Below are positions 26,031 to 35,129 of a stretch of DNA of 64,000 nt, piece after piece; the stretch's first letter is position 1, and every line of letters begins with the position of its first letter. The position numbers were made by a program, and so were the translations under genes. Under the pieces are notes generated by a model, which was not told the origin of the DNA, searched no databases, and saw only the letters and a program-made list of their open reading frames with translations. The stretch comes from Chryseobacterium sp. IHB B 17019 (GTDB lineage Bacteria; Bacteroidota; Bacteroidia; Flavobacteriales; Weeksellaceae): assembly GCF_001456155.1 (NCBI RefSeq), contig NZ_CP013293.1, forward strand, positions 1,302,001 through 1,366,000. Reading direction: 5' to 3'.

Positions 26031-26780
26031 TTAATCGGTCTTTATGATTTTTTTTGTAATAATTTTTCCTTGAGAGTTTTTTAAAGTCATAATGTATATT
26101 CCTGTATTTAAAGTTGAAATATCTAAAGAATTTTTACCATTTTTAATATTTCCACTTGACAAAATACGTCCATCCATTGAATTCAGATTATAAGATGCAT
26201 TTTCTTTGGAAATAACCTCAACATTATCCTTCACAACATTGGTTTGGATTTGCGCGAAAGAATTTTGATTGTTTTTCACATCATTTACCCCTAAAATAGC
26301 ACTTGGATCATATTTATAAGTAATGGTAACCGGAGTTCCGTATTCGGTATTTGCATTATTAACAAGGTAGTATTTTATTACATAGCTGATAGGGAATGTC
26401 CCAGATCCGGCATTAAAATTCCACATATTGTATCCCACAGATGGTGTTTCTGAATTGGCTGCAATGGTAATGGGTGCGCTTGTATTAGAAGGATATACAC
26501 CATTTACTGCTACAGAAGGCAAACAGGTGCTGAGGTAGCAGAACTGAAAATTATTTCCGGTAGCGTTCTGGATACTCATTATTTTCATACGGACTTTTAT
26601 AGCGTTGGCAGATGTATTTTTAATTTTATAGTGAAGTGTTGCTATATTTTCATCAGTTGTATTGTATGTGAAGACCTGGCCGTCGGCAATAGGTATGTTT
26701 TCGTCTGTTGCTAATGCAATCTGTGCCTTACTGAAAAAAGACATCAGGATACAGAATGTTAATAAACTAAACTTTTTCAT
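26031..26780 (-). CDS. Secreted protein with T9SS type A sorting domain
   Basis: The 249-residue product has a signal peptide (ending near FFSKAQ) and a beta-rich body of about 150 residues containing a CYLSTC segment. A C-terminal sorting domain follows from about 170 (NLNSMDGRILSSGNIKNGKNSLDISTLNTGIYIMTLKNSQGKIITKKIIKTD). That domain targets proteins to the type IX secretion system for surface attachment or release. The body has no recognised fold name. It lies 63 bases after the next upstream gene on the same strand, with a hairpin between them, and may share its promoter. Confidence 0.8.
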   Translation of the reverse strand: MKKFSLLTFCILMSFFSKAQIALATDENIPIADGQVFTYNTTDENIATLHYKIKNTSANAIKVRMKIMSIQNATGNNFQFCYLSTCLPSVAVNGVYPSNTSAPITIAANSETPSVGYNMWNFNAGSGTFPISYVIKYYLVNNANTEYGTPVTITYKYDPSAILGVNDVKNNQNSFAQIQTNVVKDNVEVISKENASYNLNSMDGRILSSGNIKNGKNSLDISTLNTGIYIMTLKNSQGKIITKKIIKTD

Positions 26781-26798
26781 TTGTTTTAAATATTTATT

Positions 26799-26836
26799 AA
26801 GATTAAGAAACCCAAGATCTGGGTTTCCTTAATCTT
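26799..26836 (-). terminator. Strong hairpin between two T9SS-protein genes
   Basis: The arms are about 16 bases each (AAGATTAAGAAACCCA and TGGGTTTCCTTAATCTT) with a 5-base loop, a nearly complete palindrome. It lies just after the stop codon at 26844 on the minus strand. The T-rich tract is weak, so it may attenuate or stabilise the message rather than end it completely. Confidence 0.6.
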
Positions 26837-26843
26837 TTGATTA

Positions 26844-28712
26844 TTATTTTATAATTAATTTTTGAGTTTTCGGTTCAGAACCTTTTTCTTTAATAGAAAC
26901 AAGGTAAACACCTTTTGCCAGACCTTCTACAGAAACACGGCTGTCCGGTGAAACCTGAGATTTCTCCAAAACAAGTCTGCCTGTTGCATCATAGAATTTC
27001 AAATCTACATTGTAATTTGCCTGTACTTTGATATAATCTGTTGCAGGATTAGGATACATTGTGAGGTAGTTTGCATTTGTTTGTGCAGTGCTGGTTCCCA
27101 AAGTATTAAATAGGAAAGAACGTGCATTTACAACCTCTCCGGTAGTGGCATCAAGAAGAAGCAGAACAGCTTTCATATTTGCTATATTGTATGTCGTAGG
27201 AATAGTTGTTGTGAAAGTATAGTTCACTGTCTGCCCGTCCGTAAGTGTAGCAGGGATTGAGCCTACCTGTCCTGAATATCCTCCTAACAGCATTCTGCCC
27301 ACATGGTCATATACCATTTGTGAAGCGGGAACCGGATTAGGAAGATTTTCATAACCTCCCATTGCAGATCCGCCTGAGTAGTAATTGGATTGATTGTAGC
27401 CTGTTGTTGTACCTGTTACATTATCTTCCACCATTACAACGGCGAACCTAAAGTTAGCATTAGTGAAGTTTGTTCTGAATGTAGCTGCTGCATTAAAGGT
27501 AAGAACGTTTCCTGCCAGGCTGGAAGAAGCATCTAATTGCGCAGGTGTTACAAGAATTTTTCTTTTGTTTACCTGAGATACCATTTCTGTATTGGTTACG
27601 GAAGCATTCAGAACAGCTCTGTCTATATTCATTCCAGGGAAAGCATTAAAGTCTGCTCCGTTGTCATAATCGGTTATTTTCATTGGGTCACCATTATGCA
27701 CAGCGATTCCAATAAAATCATTTGGATAATTGGTATCCATGTAGTGCATGGCAACAGCTCCTCTTGGGCAATATCCACACCATGTTCCCGTTCCTTCTTC
27801 TATCAGAACTTTTTTAGGAGAGTTCTGGCTTACTGTTTTGAATGAAGTGGCGAGAGTATTATCCGCAGGGCTACTGTCTGCCGCTCCATTTACCTGGGTT
27901 ATAGTAACATTTATGGTTTTTTCTACAACAGAAGGGTAATTTACAGAAATCGTATGAGTGATAGTAGCTTGCTGACCTGTAGCAAGTGGTGTAGTTAAAG
28001 GAATTGTTGAAATATGGTCTGTAGTTCCGTCATTCCAGTTAGCAGTTATATTATTAATAGTTTCTGTACCGTTGTTTTTTACTGTTGCTTTTAAAGAATA
28101 GTTTGTATTAATAACACCATATTTGTCTAAAGTAACTTTTTGAAGGGCAATATCTTTAGCTGCAACAGTTTTTACATTAAGGTTATCTAAAATTAATGCA
28201 TATTGATCATAGCAATCATAATGTCTGAAAGAAATGTAGACCTGCTGTCCGATATATGGTGTAAGATCAACTGATCTGCTTTGAGACCCTCCTGTAGCAA
28301 CCGTTTCTGTGTAAACAGGTGTGGAAGCAATTATCGTCGCAGGAGTATTGGAGGTTGTCACATAAACAGAATATTTTTCGGCCGGATAGTAAGGAGCTGT
28401 AGCCATATCATATTCTAATGAGACACTGGTTGCAGTAACGGCACTTAAATTAATCAAAGGAGAGGTAATTAAGTTGTTGGGTGTTATTGCACTATTTGTT
28501 GCGTCAATATAAGAATAAGACACTAGTGATCCTGATCCAAAACTTGGGAAATCAGATGAAAAACTCTCATTATTCCATTGATAGCCATCATTATTCAGAT
28601 CAGTGCTTGTCCAGCCATTAAGACCGGGGGTATTAAAATCCTGACTATAATAAGTCTGGGACTGGTGTATTCCAAATAGAAGAATACCCATAATAGTTAA
28701 AATTCTTTTCAT
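26844..28712 (-). CDS. T9SS-secreted cleaved-adhesin/Omp28-like thioredoxin-fold protein
   Basis: The 622-residue product has a signal peptide and then a cleaved-adhesin-like jelly roll in the first 180 residues (YSQDFNTPGLNGWTSTDLNNDGYQW, LITSPLINLSA, VYISFRHYDCYDQYALILDNLNV). An Ig-like stretch follows, then an Omp28-like thioredoxin-fold domain starting near 305 (LIEEGTGTWCGYCPRGAV, redox-type CGYC). It ends with a T9SS sorting domain (YPNPATDYIKVQANYN). It is presumably displayed on the cell surface. The redox motif suggests thiol-disulfide chemistry outside the cell, though the Omp28 family has no established reaction. The next gene upstream is a lipoprotein version of the same domain. 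Confidence 0.82.
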   Translation of the reverse strand: MKRILTIMGILLFGIHQSQTYYSQDFNTPGLNGWTSTDLNNDGYQWNNESFSSDFPSFGSGSLVSYSYIDATNSAITPNNLITSPLINLSAVTATSVSLEYDMATAPYYPAEKYSVYVTTSNTPATIIASTPVYTETVATGGSQSRSVDLTPYIGQQVYISFRHYDCYDQYALILDNLNVKTVAAKDIALQKVTLDKYGVINTNYSLKATVKNNGTETINNITANWNDGTTDHISTIPLTTPLATGQQATITHTISVNYPSVVEKTINVTITQVNGAADSSPADNTLATSFKTVSQNSPKKVLIEEGTGTWCGYCPRGAVAMHYMDTNYPNDFIGIAVHNGDPMKITDYDNGADFNAFPGMNIDRAVLNASVTNTEMVSQVNKRKILVTPAQLDASSSLAGNVLTFNAAATFRTNFTNANFRFAVVMVEDNVTGTTTGYNQSNYYSGGSAMGGYENLPNPVPASQMVYDHVGRMLLGGYSGQVGSIPATLTDGQTVNYTFTTTIPTTYNIANMKAVLLLLDATTGEVVNARSFLFNTLGTSTAQTNANYLTMYPNPATDYIKVQANYNVDLKFYDATGRLVLEKSQVSPDSRVSVEGLAKGVYLVSIKEKGSEPKTQKLIIK

Positions 28713-28739
28713 GTTGTTTGATTTTTAATTTGTTAATGT

Positions 28740-29795
28740 TTATAAAAATTCGTAGTTGTTGTTTGTACCTATTTTTTCCTCACGTACATTGAGTACGGTT
28801 CCGTTTCCGTCTAATATCATCACTATGATTTTCAGGTTGTTGGTATTATATCCGGATGGAATATTGTATTGGAAAGATCTTGAATATTCATTCGAAACGG
28901 TCGTTTGTGCACCCGGAATTGGCTCTCCGTTGATGGATGTTAATTTGTCACGTAGAACATTGTGATGTACATAATTGTAAATCGTGCTGCCTCCTCCGTA
29001 TAATGCGCTGATATAGTTTTTCTGATTATGCACCAGCTTGTCTTCCACTATAAAAGCGGCTATTTTCAGATTATTGAAATTGTCTGTGAAGAAAACCTTA
29101 GATTCTGCATTTACTGTATTTCCGGTAATTGAAGAATTTATTTTAATTCCTATTTTACTGTAAGCATTCAGCTGACTTAATGGAACCGACATATCGGTGT
29201 AGTTGGAATCATAAGGCCAGAGCGTATTCCTGTTGATATACATGGCAGGCCATTCTGTAACGTTTTTCAGGGTTTCCAGTTCTGTACTTGTTGCATTGGC
29301 CCATGGGTCCGTAGTGCCTTCAGGCCCGTGGATTCCTATAAAAACATAATCTTCTGTTTGAGCAGTAAGGTTGTCATGTCTTGCCAGAGCAATGGTACAG
29401 TATCCGCACCATGTTCCTGTGAAATCTTCATAGAGGATTCTGTGTTTAAAGGCAACTCCTTCATTTACAACCACATTTACAGAAATAGGGTTTACCGGAA
29501 GATCTTTATAGCTTGCCTTTACAGAATATGTTCCTTTTTCTGTAGGAGTAAAAATATTTCCGCTTATTGGTTGATTATTGACGAATATTTTACTCTCATT
29601 GGTGATATCATTGTTTAAGTTATCTTTTACCTTAAAAGTAAACGGTTTTCCTAATAGTTTTTCGTTCCCACCTTCGGAGGCTACGGAGATATAAGTCACC
29701 GTTGTGTTACCCTCATCGCTCTCTGAACCCCGACAGGAAAAGAGAATCAGGAGAACAAATGTCACTGTGGAAAGAAATAATAATCTTTTTTTCAT
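28740..29795 (-). CDS. Omp28-related outer-membrane lipoprotein
   Basis: The 351-residue product has a lipoprotein signal ending in LFSC (Cys21) and an Ig-like domain to about 110 (FTFKVKDNLNNDITNESKIFVNNQPISGNIFTPTEKGTYSVKASYKD). An Omp28 thioredoxin-fold domain follows, with Cys130 and Cys133 in EDFTGTWCGYC. It lies 27 bases upstream of the T9SS-sorted paralogue and is likely in the same operon. The two differ in how they are anchored: lipid here, T9SS there. It is divergent from a TlpA-like thioredoxin gene. Confidence 0.82.
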   Translation of the reverse strand: MKKRLLFLSTVTFVLLILFSCRGSESDEGNTTVTYISVASEGGNEKLLGKPFTFKVKDNLNNDITNESKIFVNNQPISGNIFTPTEKGTYSVKASYKDLPVNPISVNVVVNEGVAFKHRILYEDFTGTWCGYCTIALARHDNLTAQTEDYVFIGIHGPEGTTDPWANATSTELETLKNVTEWPAMYINRNTLWPYDSNYTDMSVPLSQLNAYSKIGIKINSSITGNTVNAESKVFFTDNFNNLKIAAFIVEDKLVHNQKNYISALYGGGSTIYNYVHHNVLRDKLTSINGEPIPGAQTTVSNEYSRSFQYNIPSGYNTNNLKIIVMILDGNGTVLNVREEKIGTNNNYEFL

Positions 29796-29954
29796 CTTTT
29801 TATAAAATTTTAAATTAAATATTCAGTTCTCTATAATTTTATTAAACCTTAGGCTGTGAATTGGTTTATTTTTTACCGTTTCCAATTATCAAATAATTAT
29901 AAATATTGTTATATTTTTATTTAATCTGTAACAAATGTAATTAAATATTTAATA

Positions 29955-29981
29955 TTGTATAAAAAAATATGTATATATTTG
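29955..29981 (+). promoter_or_regulatory. Promoter of the TlpA-like thioredoxin gene
   Basis: TATATTTG at 29974-29981 is an exact TAnnTTTG -7 element, and a TTG at 29955-29957 lies 16 bases before it as a -33 element. Transcription would start near 29988. An in-frame ATG lies upstream of that start site, so the ATG at 30000 with its signal peptide is the true start. Confidence 0.65.
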
Positions 29982-29999
29982 AAAATAAAATTTTACAAG

Positions 30000-30482
30000 A
30001 TGAAGAAATTAATACTCACGGGTTTGTTATTAAGTTTTAGCACGTATTATGCTCAGCAAATCCCAAATGTGTCTATCAGTAACCTGAATGGCGAGAAGCT
30101 GAATATTTCAAAAATAAATTCCTCAGAGCCTGTGGTTATGAGCTTTTGGGCAACATGGTGTCTACCTTGTATGGAAGAGCTAAATACGATTAATGAAAAA
30201 ATTGAAGACTGGCAAAAAGAGGCGAAATTCAAAATGTACGCAGTTTCTACAGATGACGCCCGAACGACTTCAAAAGTGAAAACGGTTGTGAAAAGTAAAG
30301 GCTGGTCTTATAATATATTACTGGACCCGAATCAGACGCTGAAAAGAAGCTTGAATATTAATAGTATTCCTCATACAATCCTGGTTCATAAAGGGAAAGT
30401 AGTGTATTCACATATAGGATATTCTGCTGGTGATGAAGATGAACTGATTGCAAAAATTAAAGAATGTAACAATAATCTTTAA
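30000..30482 (+). CDS. TlpA-like thioredoxin-fold protein, exported
   Basis: The 160-residue product has a signal peptide (ending near YYAQQ) and an AhpC/TSA-Redoxin fold with the redox pair Cys54/Cys57 in FWATWCLPC, followed by INSIPHTILVHKGKVVYSHIGY with the cis-proline loop. Such proteins reduce or transfer disulfides in the periplasm. The start at 30000 is preferred over an in-frame ATG 15 codons earlier because it gives the signal peptide and lies downstream of the promoter. The next gene begins 12 bases later. The pair sits beside two Omp28-like CGYC proteins, so a shared thiol-disulfide theme is likely. Confidence 0.85.
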   Translation: MKKLILTGLLLSFSTYYAQQIPNVSISNLNGEKLNISKINSSEPVVMSFWATWCLPCMEELNTINEKIEDWQKEAKFKMYAVSTDDARTTSKVKTVVKSKGWSYNILLDPNQTLKRSLNINSIPHTILVHKGKVVYSHIGYSAGDEDELIAKIKECNNNL

Positions 30483-30494
30483 TCAGTTTAATTG

Positions 30495-32147
30495 ATGCAT
30501 AACAAATTAATTACAGGGACACTATTACTTTTTAGTGCCCAATTACTTTGCCAGTTGACCGTAAATTTAGAATCAAATTCTCAATATTATATTGATGATA
30601 ACAAGATTAAGCTTTCTGAAGCGGAAGTGGCGCAACGTTTTAGATCAAATAATTATCTCAATGCCAGTTATAAGTTAAAAGATTTCACATTTGGGGCACA
30701 GCTTGAATCCTACGAGCCTGAAGCACTTCTGAATTACAATCCTGCTTTCAAAAAAACTAATATAGGAACGTATTATATTAATTATTCCAACGAAAAATCG
30801 GGTATAGATGCTACTGTCGGCCATTTTTATGAACAATTTGGAAGTGGTCTGGCGCTGCGGCTTTGGGAAGATAAGCAGTTGGGAATTGCCAATTCACTTT
30901 TAGGAGGAAAAATTAAATATACAGATCCGGCGCAAATTGTTACATTAAAAGCGCTCCTCGGAAAACAAAGAACAGGATTTGGCTTAACGGAAGGACTTAT
31001 TGGAGGTCTGGATGCTGAGGTAAGACTGGATTCTCTGATGAAATCCAATAAGTTGAGAACGAGTGTCGGTTTCAGCTATGTCAGTAAAAATGAAGATAAT
31101 AAAGAAAACGATCTTAATCCTAAAAATGTAAGTATTTACGGGAGCCGCATAAAGATGGAATATTCTAAATTCGCCATGGAATTTGAATATCTGTACAAAA
31201 CCAAAGATAATATAAAGCAGGTGACAACGCTGGATCCTAATAATATTTTCTCCGGAAATGCTTATTATCTTAATCTCTCGTATGCGACCAATAATTTTGG
31301 AATTATTGCAAATTTCAGAAGGCTGGAAAATTTCAATTTTTACTCCCAAAGAAACCAGATCGGAAATATTTATAATAATGCTGTTCTTAATTATGTTCCC
31401 TCACTTACAAAACAATTCGACTATAGCCTTGCGAACATCTATGTTTACCAGGCCCAGCCGCAGCTTACCTTCCTTTCTCAGAAAAAAGCAGGAGAAATAG
31501 GCTCGCAGTTCGACATTTTTTATAAAATCAAAAAAGGAACCCTTTTAGGTGGAAAATACGGGACAGATTTATCACTTAACATATCAAATTGGTATGGCCT
31601 GAAAGGCAAATACCGATCTTACATCAACGATGACAACAGCTATGAAACAGAATTTTTAAAGCTGGGCGAAAAATATTATTCTGATCAGAGCCTGGATATC
31701 AGAACCAGGTTGAAAGAAAACTGGAAGATTGCCCTCGTTTTTATTAATCAATATTACAATACGTATCGTACAGAAGAAACAACGGGGGAGGTAAAAGCAC
31801 AAACTGTGGTTTTGGATAATATTTACAGATTTCCAAAAAGCTCTATAAAGATTGAGCTGCAACACCAATGGGCAGACGGATATCACGGAAATTGGGCCGC
31901 AGGTTTGGCGGAGTATAATTTTAAAAAACATTGGTCCGTATTTATCAATGATTTATACAATTACGGAAATTCTGATAAAGAAAAACAGATGCATTATTAT
32001 ACCGGAGGGCTGGTTTTCAGGAAAAACAGCACAAGAATTCAGGCGTCTTACGGCAGGCAGCGCGGAGGATTGTTGTGTGTAGGTGGAGTTTGCAGATTTG
32101 TTCCGGAAAGTGCAGGGTTTTCGCTTGGTATTAGCACCAATTATTAA
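30495..32147 (+). CDS. DUF6029-like outer-membrane beta-barrel protein
   Basis: The roughly 550-residue product starts with a signal peptide (MHNKLITGTLLLFSAQLLCQL) and is otherwise a run of amphipathic beta-strands ending SAGFSLGISTNY. The N-terminal block VNLESNSQYYIDDNKIKL and the central GHFYEQFGSGLALRLWEDKQLGIANSLLGG resemble the family I recall as DUF6029. That family is commonly encoded next to TlpA-like thioredoxins in Bacteroidota. It is 12 bases after the thioredoxin gene, so the two form an operon. It probably sits in the outer membrane. The molecular role is unknown. A CCVGGVC pair of cysteines near the C-terminus could be a thioredoxin substrate. Confidence 0.75.
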   Translation: MHNKLITGTLLLFSAQLLCQLTVNLESNSQYYIDDNKIKLSEAEVAQRFRSNNYLNASYKLKDFTFGAQLESYEPEALLNYNPAFKKTNIGTYYINYSNEKSGIDATVGHFYEQFGSGLALRLWEDKQLGIANSLLGGKIKYTDPAQIVTLKALLGKQRTGFGLTEGLIGGLDAEVRLDSLMKSNKLRTSVGFSYVSKNEDNKENDLNPKNVSIYGSRIKMEYSKFAMEFEYLYKTKDNIKQVTTLDPNNIFSGNAYYLNLSYATNNFGIIANFRRLENFNFYSQRNQIGNIYNNAVLNYVPSLTKQFDYSLANIYVYQAQPQLTFLSQKKAGEIGSQFDIFYKIKKGTLLGGKYGTDLSLNISNWYGLKGKYRSYINDDNSYETEFLKLGEKYYSDQSLDIRTRLKENWKIALVFINQYYNTYRTEETTGEVKAQTVVLDNIYRFPKSSIKIELQHQWADGYHGNWAAGLAEYNFKKHWSVFINDLYNYGNSDKEKQMHYYTGGLVFRKNSTRIQASYGRQRGGLLCVGGVCRFVPESAGFSLGISTNY

Positions 32148-32163
32148 TTTAAATCTTTAAGTA

Positions 32164-32316
32164 ATGTTACAAAAATTATTTTTTAACGAATCAAAAGGTA
32201 AACTATTGTTGCATATGGCTGTCCGCGGTTTGGTAATCGTTCAGGGAACGTACAAAATGTTTGGTGCATGTGCCCGTATTGCCTCTCTGATTATCGCTTT
32301 CTTTTACAATAATTAA
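32164..32316 (+). CDS. Small hypothetical protein, 50 residues
   Basis: The ATG at 32164 opens a 50-codon frame, 16 bases after the DUF6029 gene and followed 50 bases on by a clear terminator. It is therefore the last gene of that operon if real. The product (start MLQKLFFNESKGKLLLHMAV, end RIASLIIAFFYNN) has an amphipathic or hydrophobic C-terminal half that could insert into or lie on a membrane. I recognise no family. The frame, the position before the terminator and the lack of other coding explain the call; codon usage alone cannot settle it. Confidence 0.5.
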   Translation: MLQKLFFNESKGKLLLHMAVRGLVIVQGTYKMFGACARIASLIIAFFYNN

Positions 32317-32367
32317 ATACATTTTCTGTAAATTAAATAATTACCGATTCGTACTCGAATTAAATCA

Positions 32368-32404
32368 AAAGTCTTTAAATCTTAGTATTTGAAGGCTTTT
32401 TTAT
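32368..32404 (+). terminator. Rho-independent terminator of the thioredoxin/DUF6029 operon
   Basis: AAGTCTTTAAAT pairs with ATTTGAAGGCTT around CTTAGT and is followed by TTTTTA. The same stem-loop design, almost base for base, is used at 41837-41871 and 60191-60227. Confidence 0.8.
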
Positions 32405-32595
32405 TGTTTTGAATTATTAAATAAATCAAAGAAATATTAAAATAAACCTTGATAACCCAGTATTCATGGCATTTTATTTGTTCGTGGTTTAGCAGGTTTT
32501 AGCCATAATTTTATTGCTCAAAGTGTAATTACTTTACACTGTTGCAGGATTTTTAAAAAAGATAAATGACTTCATTTAAATTTTAAAAAATAAAT

Positions 32596-33162
32596 ATGGA
32601 TCGCTCAGAAATTATCGATAAAATAATAGAATTTGCTGATCAGGCGCATGGAGATCAAACCAGGAAATACAGTCCGGACCGGTATATTGTCCACCCGATA
32701 AGGGTCATGAAAACCTGCAGTGAATACACGGACAGCCTTCCGATACTCGCCGCGGCTGTCCTTCATGATGTTCTGGAAGATACTCCATACATTCAGGACG
32801 ATATATCAGCATTTCTTGAAAGCTATATGAATGAAGCGGAGCGAAACCTTACCATTAGCCTCGTTATCGAATTAACCGACGTATATGTGAAGGAAAATTT
32901 CCCAAAATTAAACAGATTTAAAAGAAAGAGAAAAGAGATCAAACGTCTTAAAAATATCAGTCCTGAAGCCCAAACCATCAAATACGCTGATATTCTGGAT
33001 AACGCAGCCGAAATCTCACAAAATGATCCCATGTTTGCCGAACGTTATCTAAAGGAATGTCTTGATATTTTATTGGCATTAAAAGATGGAAACTCACAAC
33101 TACGGCAGACGGCAATAGATCTTGTAACCACCGAACAGAAGAAAATCAAATCTGAATTATAG
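32596..33162 (+). CDS. HD-domain (p)ppGpp-hydrolase-like protein (RelA/SpoT hydrolase type)
   Basis: The 188-residue product is a stand-alone HD domain. HGDQTRKYSPDRYIVHPIRV gives His33, AAAVLHDVLEDT gives His57/Asp58 and Glu61/Asp62, and IKYADILDN supplies the last metal-binding Asp and Asn. The pattern matches the hydrolase half of RelA/SpoT and the small alarmone hydrolases such as MESH1, without synthetase or regulatory domains. It may hydrolyse (p)ppGpp or a related nucleotide in the cytoplasm; this is inferred from family only. The following LLM oxidoreductase starts 24 bases later and is likely co-transcribed. The spacer 32405-32595 is AT-rich. Confidence 0.82.
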   Translation: MDRSEIIDKIIEFADQAHGDQTRKYSPDRYIVHPIRVMKTCSEYTDSLPILAAAVLHDVLEDTPYIQDDISAFLESYMNEAERNLTISLVIELTDVYVKENFPKLNRFKRKRKEIKRLKNISPEAQTIKYADILDNAAEISQNDPMFAERYLKECLDILLALKDGNSQLRQTAIDLVTTEQKKIKSEL

Positions 33163-33186
33163 CAAACAACCACAAAATATTGATCT

Positions 33187-34149
33187 ATGAAAACATTAAT
33201 TGGATACCACTGTTCCCTCGAAAGATTCACGCCAACTGAGCACCTTAATAATATTAAGCTTGCAGAAGCTAATGGTTTTAAAGGAATTTCATGCTCAGAT
33301 CATTTTTATCCATGGAGCAAACGCCAGGGAGCTTCCATTGCATCATGGCCGTGGTTGGGAGCTGCGATGGCAGAGGTTAATCTTCCTTTTGGGGTTATAA
33401 CTTCGCCGGTAGAACGTTGTCATCCGGCTATCATTGCACAATATATCGCAACTTTGGCTTCCATGTACAACGGCAGGTTGTGGGTTGCTTTTGGAAGTGG
33501 CCAGCTCCTCAATGAGCATATTACCAACCAGTACTGGCCGGTAAAAAGTGAAAGAAATGAAAGATTGAAAGAAGCTGTTCATATTATCAGAAATCTGCTT
33601 CAGGGCAAAATAGTCAACCATGAAGGAAAATATTTTCAGGTTTTCGATACTAAATTATACACCATACCTTCTATCCAGCCCAAACTTCTGATAGCGGCAT
33701 TATCCAAAGAATCAGCGCACGAGCTGGCCGACTGCAGCGATGGAATAATCACCGTGATTAAGCCTAAAAGAGAGCAGGAAGAATTTGTTTACGCCTATCA
33801 ACAGGGTGGTGGTGATAAAGATTCCATGTATCTGCAGGCGATCATGTCTTATCATGAAGACCAAAAACAAGCAGAATATGAAGCCTGGTATAATTGGCGT
33901 CATGCCGTACTTGGCGCAAAACTGCAGGCGGAAATCAGGACACCCGATGATTTTGACAGTGCAGCAGAAAGTATAACCATAGAACAGACCAACAAGGTTA
34001 TCCGGGTCTCATCAGATCCCAAAGAACACCTTGAATGGCTCAACGAAGACATAAGCTGTGGCTTTTCTCAGATATACATCCAGGATGTTTCCAATGACCA
34101 GGCAGAAACAATCAGGATGTATGGGAAACTGCTAAAAGATCAATATTGA
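33187..34149 (+). CDS. LLM-class flavin-dependent oxidoreductase (TIGR03885-like)
   Basis: The 320-residue product is a luciferase-like monooxygenase fold protein: IGYHCSLERFTPTEHLNNIKLAEANGFKGISCSDHFYPW, then PFGVITSPVERCHPAIIAQYIATLASMYNGRLWVAFGSGQLLNEHI, and LKEAVHIIRNLLQGKIVNHEGKYFQV. It is close to the TIGR03557/TIGR03885 groups of F420- or FMN-type oxidoreductases that are common in non-F420 bacteria with FMN. The cofactor and substrate are not known. It follows the HD-domain gene by 24 bases. The whole length matches the family. Confidence 0.85.
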   Translation: MKTLIGYHCSLERFTPTEHLNNIKLAEANGFKGISCSDHFYPWSKRQGASIASWPWLGAAMAEVNLPFGVITSPVERCHPAIIAQYIATLASMYNGRLWVAFGSGQLLNEHITNQYWPVKSERNERLKEAVHIIRNLLQGKIVNHEGKYFQVFDTKLYTIPSIQPKLLIAALSKESAHELADCSDGIITVIKPKREQEEFVYAYQQGGGDKDSMYLQAIMSYHEDQKQAEYEAWYNWRHAVLGAKLQAEIRTPDDFDSAAESITIEQTNKVIRVSSDPKEHLEWLNEDISCGFSQIYIQDVSNDQAETIRMYGKLLKDQY

Positions 34150-34225
34150 TATATTTAGTAGGAAAGAGGTATTAATTTTAATCAATATTCAGTATCAAAT
34201 AATTTGAGAAAATACGGATGAAAAA

Positions 34226-34579
34226 TTAGCTAAGCTCATAATTGGTAATCACAAGGCTCAACATAAAGTGAACATAATCCTGTTCGGCATCTTTTCTGTT
34301 AATCAGCCTGTTTTTATAATCGTAAGAATTGAGTACTCTTGTCAGCCTGTAATAAGTTTCAAAATTATCATCTTTAATTTTGATTCTGGAATTGCCGTTC
34401 CTTGTTTTAATAATTTCATCATCCAGCGTTCTCAGCTTAAACAGAGCCTCGCATAACTTAGCAGCCCTTCCTCCGGTATATCTTTCAATTATATTGACCT
34501 TAAAAGAATCAAACTTAATTGTGTTAAAAACAATATTAGAGTCAGGCTCCTGTGTATTGAGCTCTAGCGTGTAATTCAT
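34226..34579 (-). CDS. Hypothetical protein, 117 residues
   Basis: The frame has a convincing protein-like composition, charged and mixed alpha/beta, with no signal peptide or membrane segment. Segments such as FKVNIIERYTGGRAAKLCEALFKLRTLDDEII and RIKIKDDNFETYYRLTRVLNSYDYKNRLINRKDAEQDYVHFMLSLVI suggest a small cytoplasmic globular protein. No family is recognised. It is convergent with the LLM oxidoreductase gene, and the 550-base spacer upstream holds its promoter. Confidence comes from length and composition only. Confidence 0.55.
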   Translation of the reverse strand: MNYTLELNTQEPDSNIVFNTIKFDSFKVNIIERYTGGRAAKLCEALFKLRTLDDEIIKTRNGNSRIKIKDDNFETYYRLTRVLNSYDYKNRLINRKDAEQDYVHFMLSLVITNYELS

Positions 34580-35129
34580 AATTTAAATTTACTACAAATT
34601 TAATGAGTTATTGAAAGACTTCAAAACAAAATAACCTATCTAATGTACCACATATTAAATAAAGCCCGCAAATAGGTGTTTTAGTGTACTATAAGCACAA
34701 AATTTTTTTATATGACAAGCATAATTAAATCATCCTGAAGAAATTTTTCAGGAGATAAATCAATGTAATATTCCTAAAATATATTTAATAGGGAAATAAA
34801 ATGATGTTAAAAATACATTCTCTTATTAGTGAACTATTTGTCTGTATAACGACTTGATTGTCATTAAGATAAATTGAATTTTTGATGTCTATATTATCAT
34901 AAATTAATTTATCATTATCGGGAAAATGGTAATCCAAACACTTTCCAAGCCCTCTTTTCGTATCTATATTTGCCAAAAATCTTAACAATCGTATATAAGA
35001 TTAAAAAATGAAAATCATCCGGCTTTTTGCGGGTGAATCCTTTAAGAAACGATTCGAGAAACACAATATTCCGACAGCTTGTTTCCCTCCGGGCTGTTAA
35101 TTAAAACTACTTGAAAACTAAATTTTAAA
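34580..35129. other. 550-base gene-free spacer
   Basis: The stretch is AT-rich with no convincing gene. A 67-codon minus-strand frame at 34785-34988 has only a TTG start and was not accepted. The last 120 bases before the tail-collar gene are less AT-rich (CATCCGGCTTTTTGCGGGTG near 35015 and a CCCTCCGGGC patch near 35085) and presumably hold that operon's promoter and leader. I see no clear TAnnTTTG element in them. Confidence 0.5.

Noticed and set aside
34785..34988. 67-codon minus-strand frame in the 34.6-35.1 kb spacer
   Set aside because: Only a TTG start, an upstream stop directly before it, no family signature and no leader; treated as chance.
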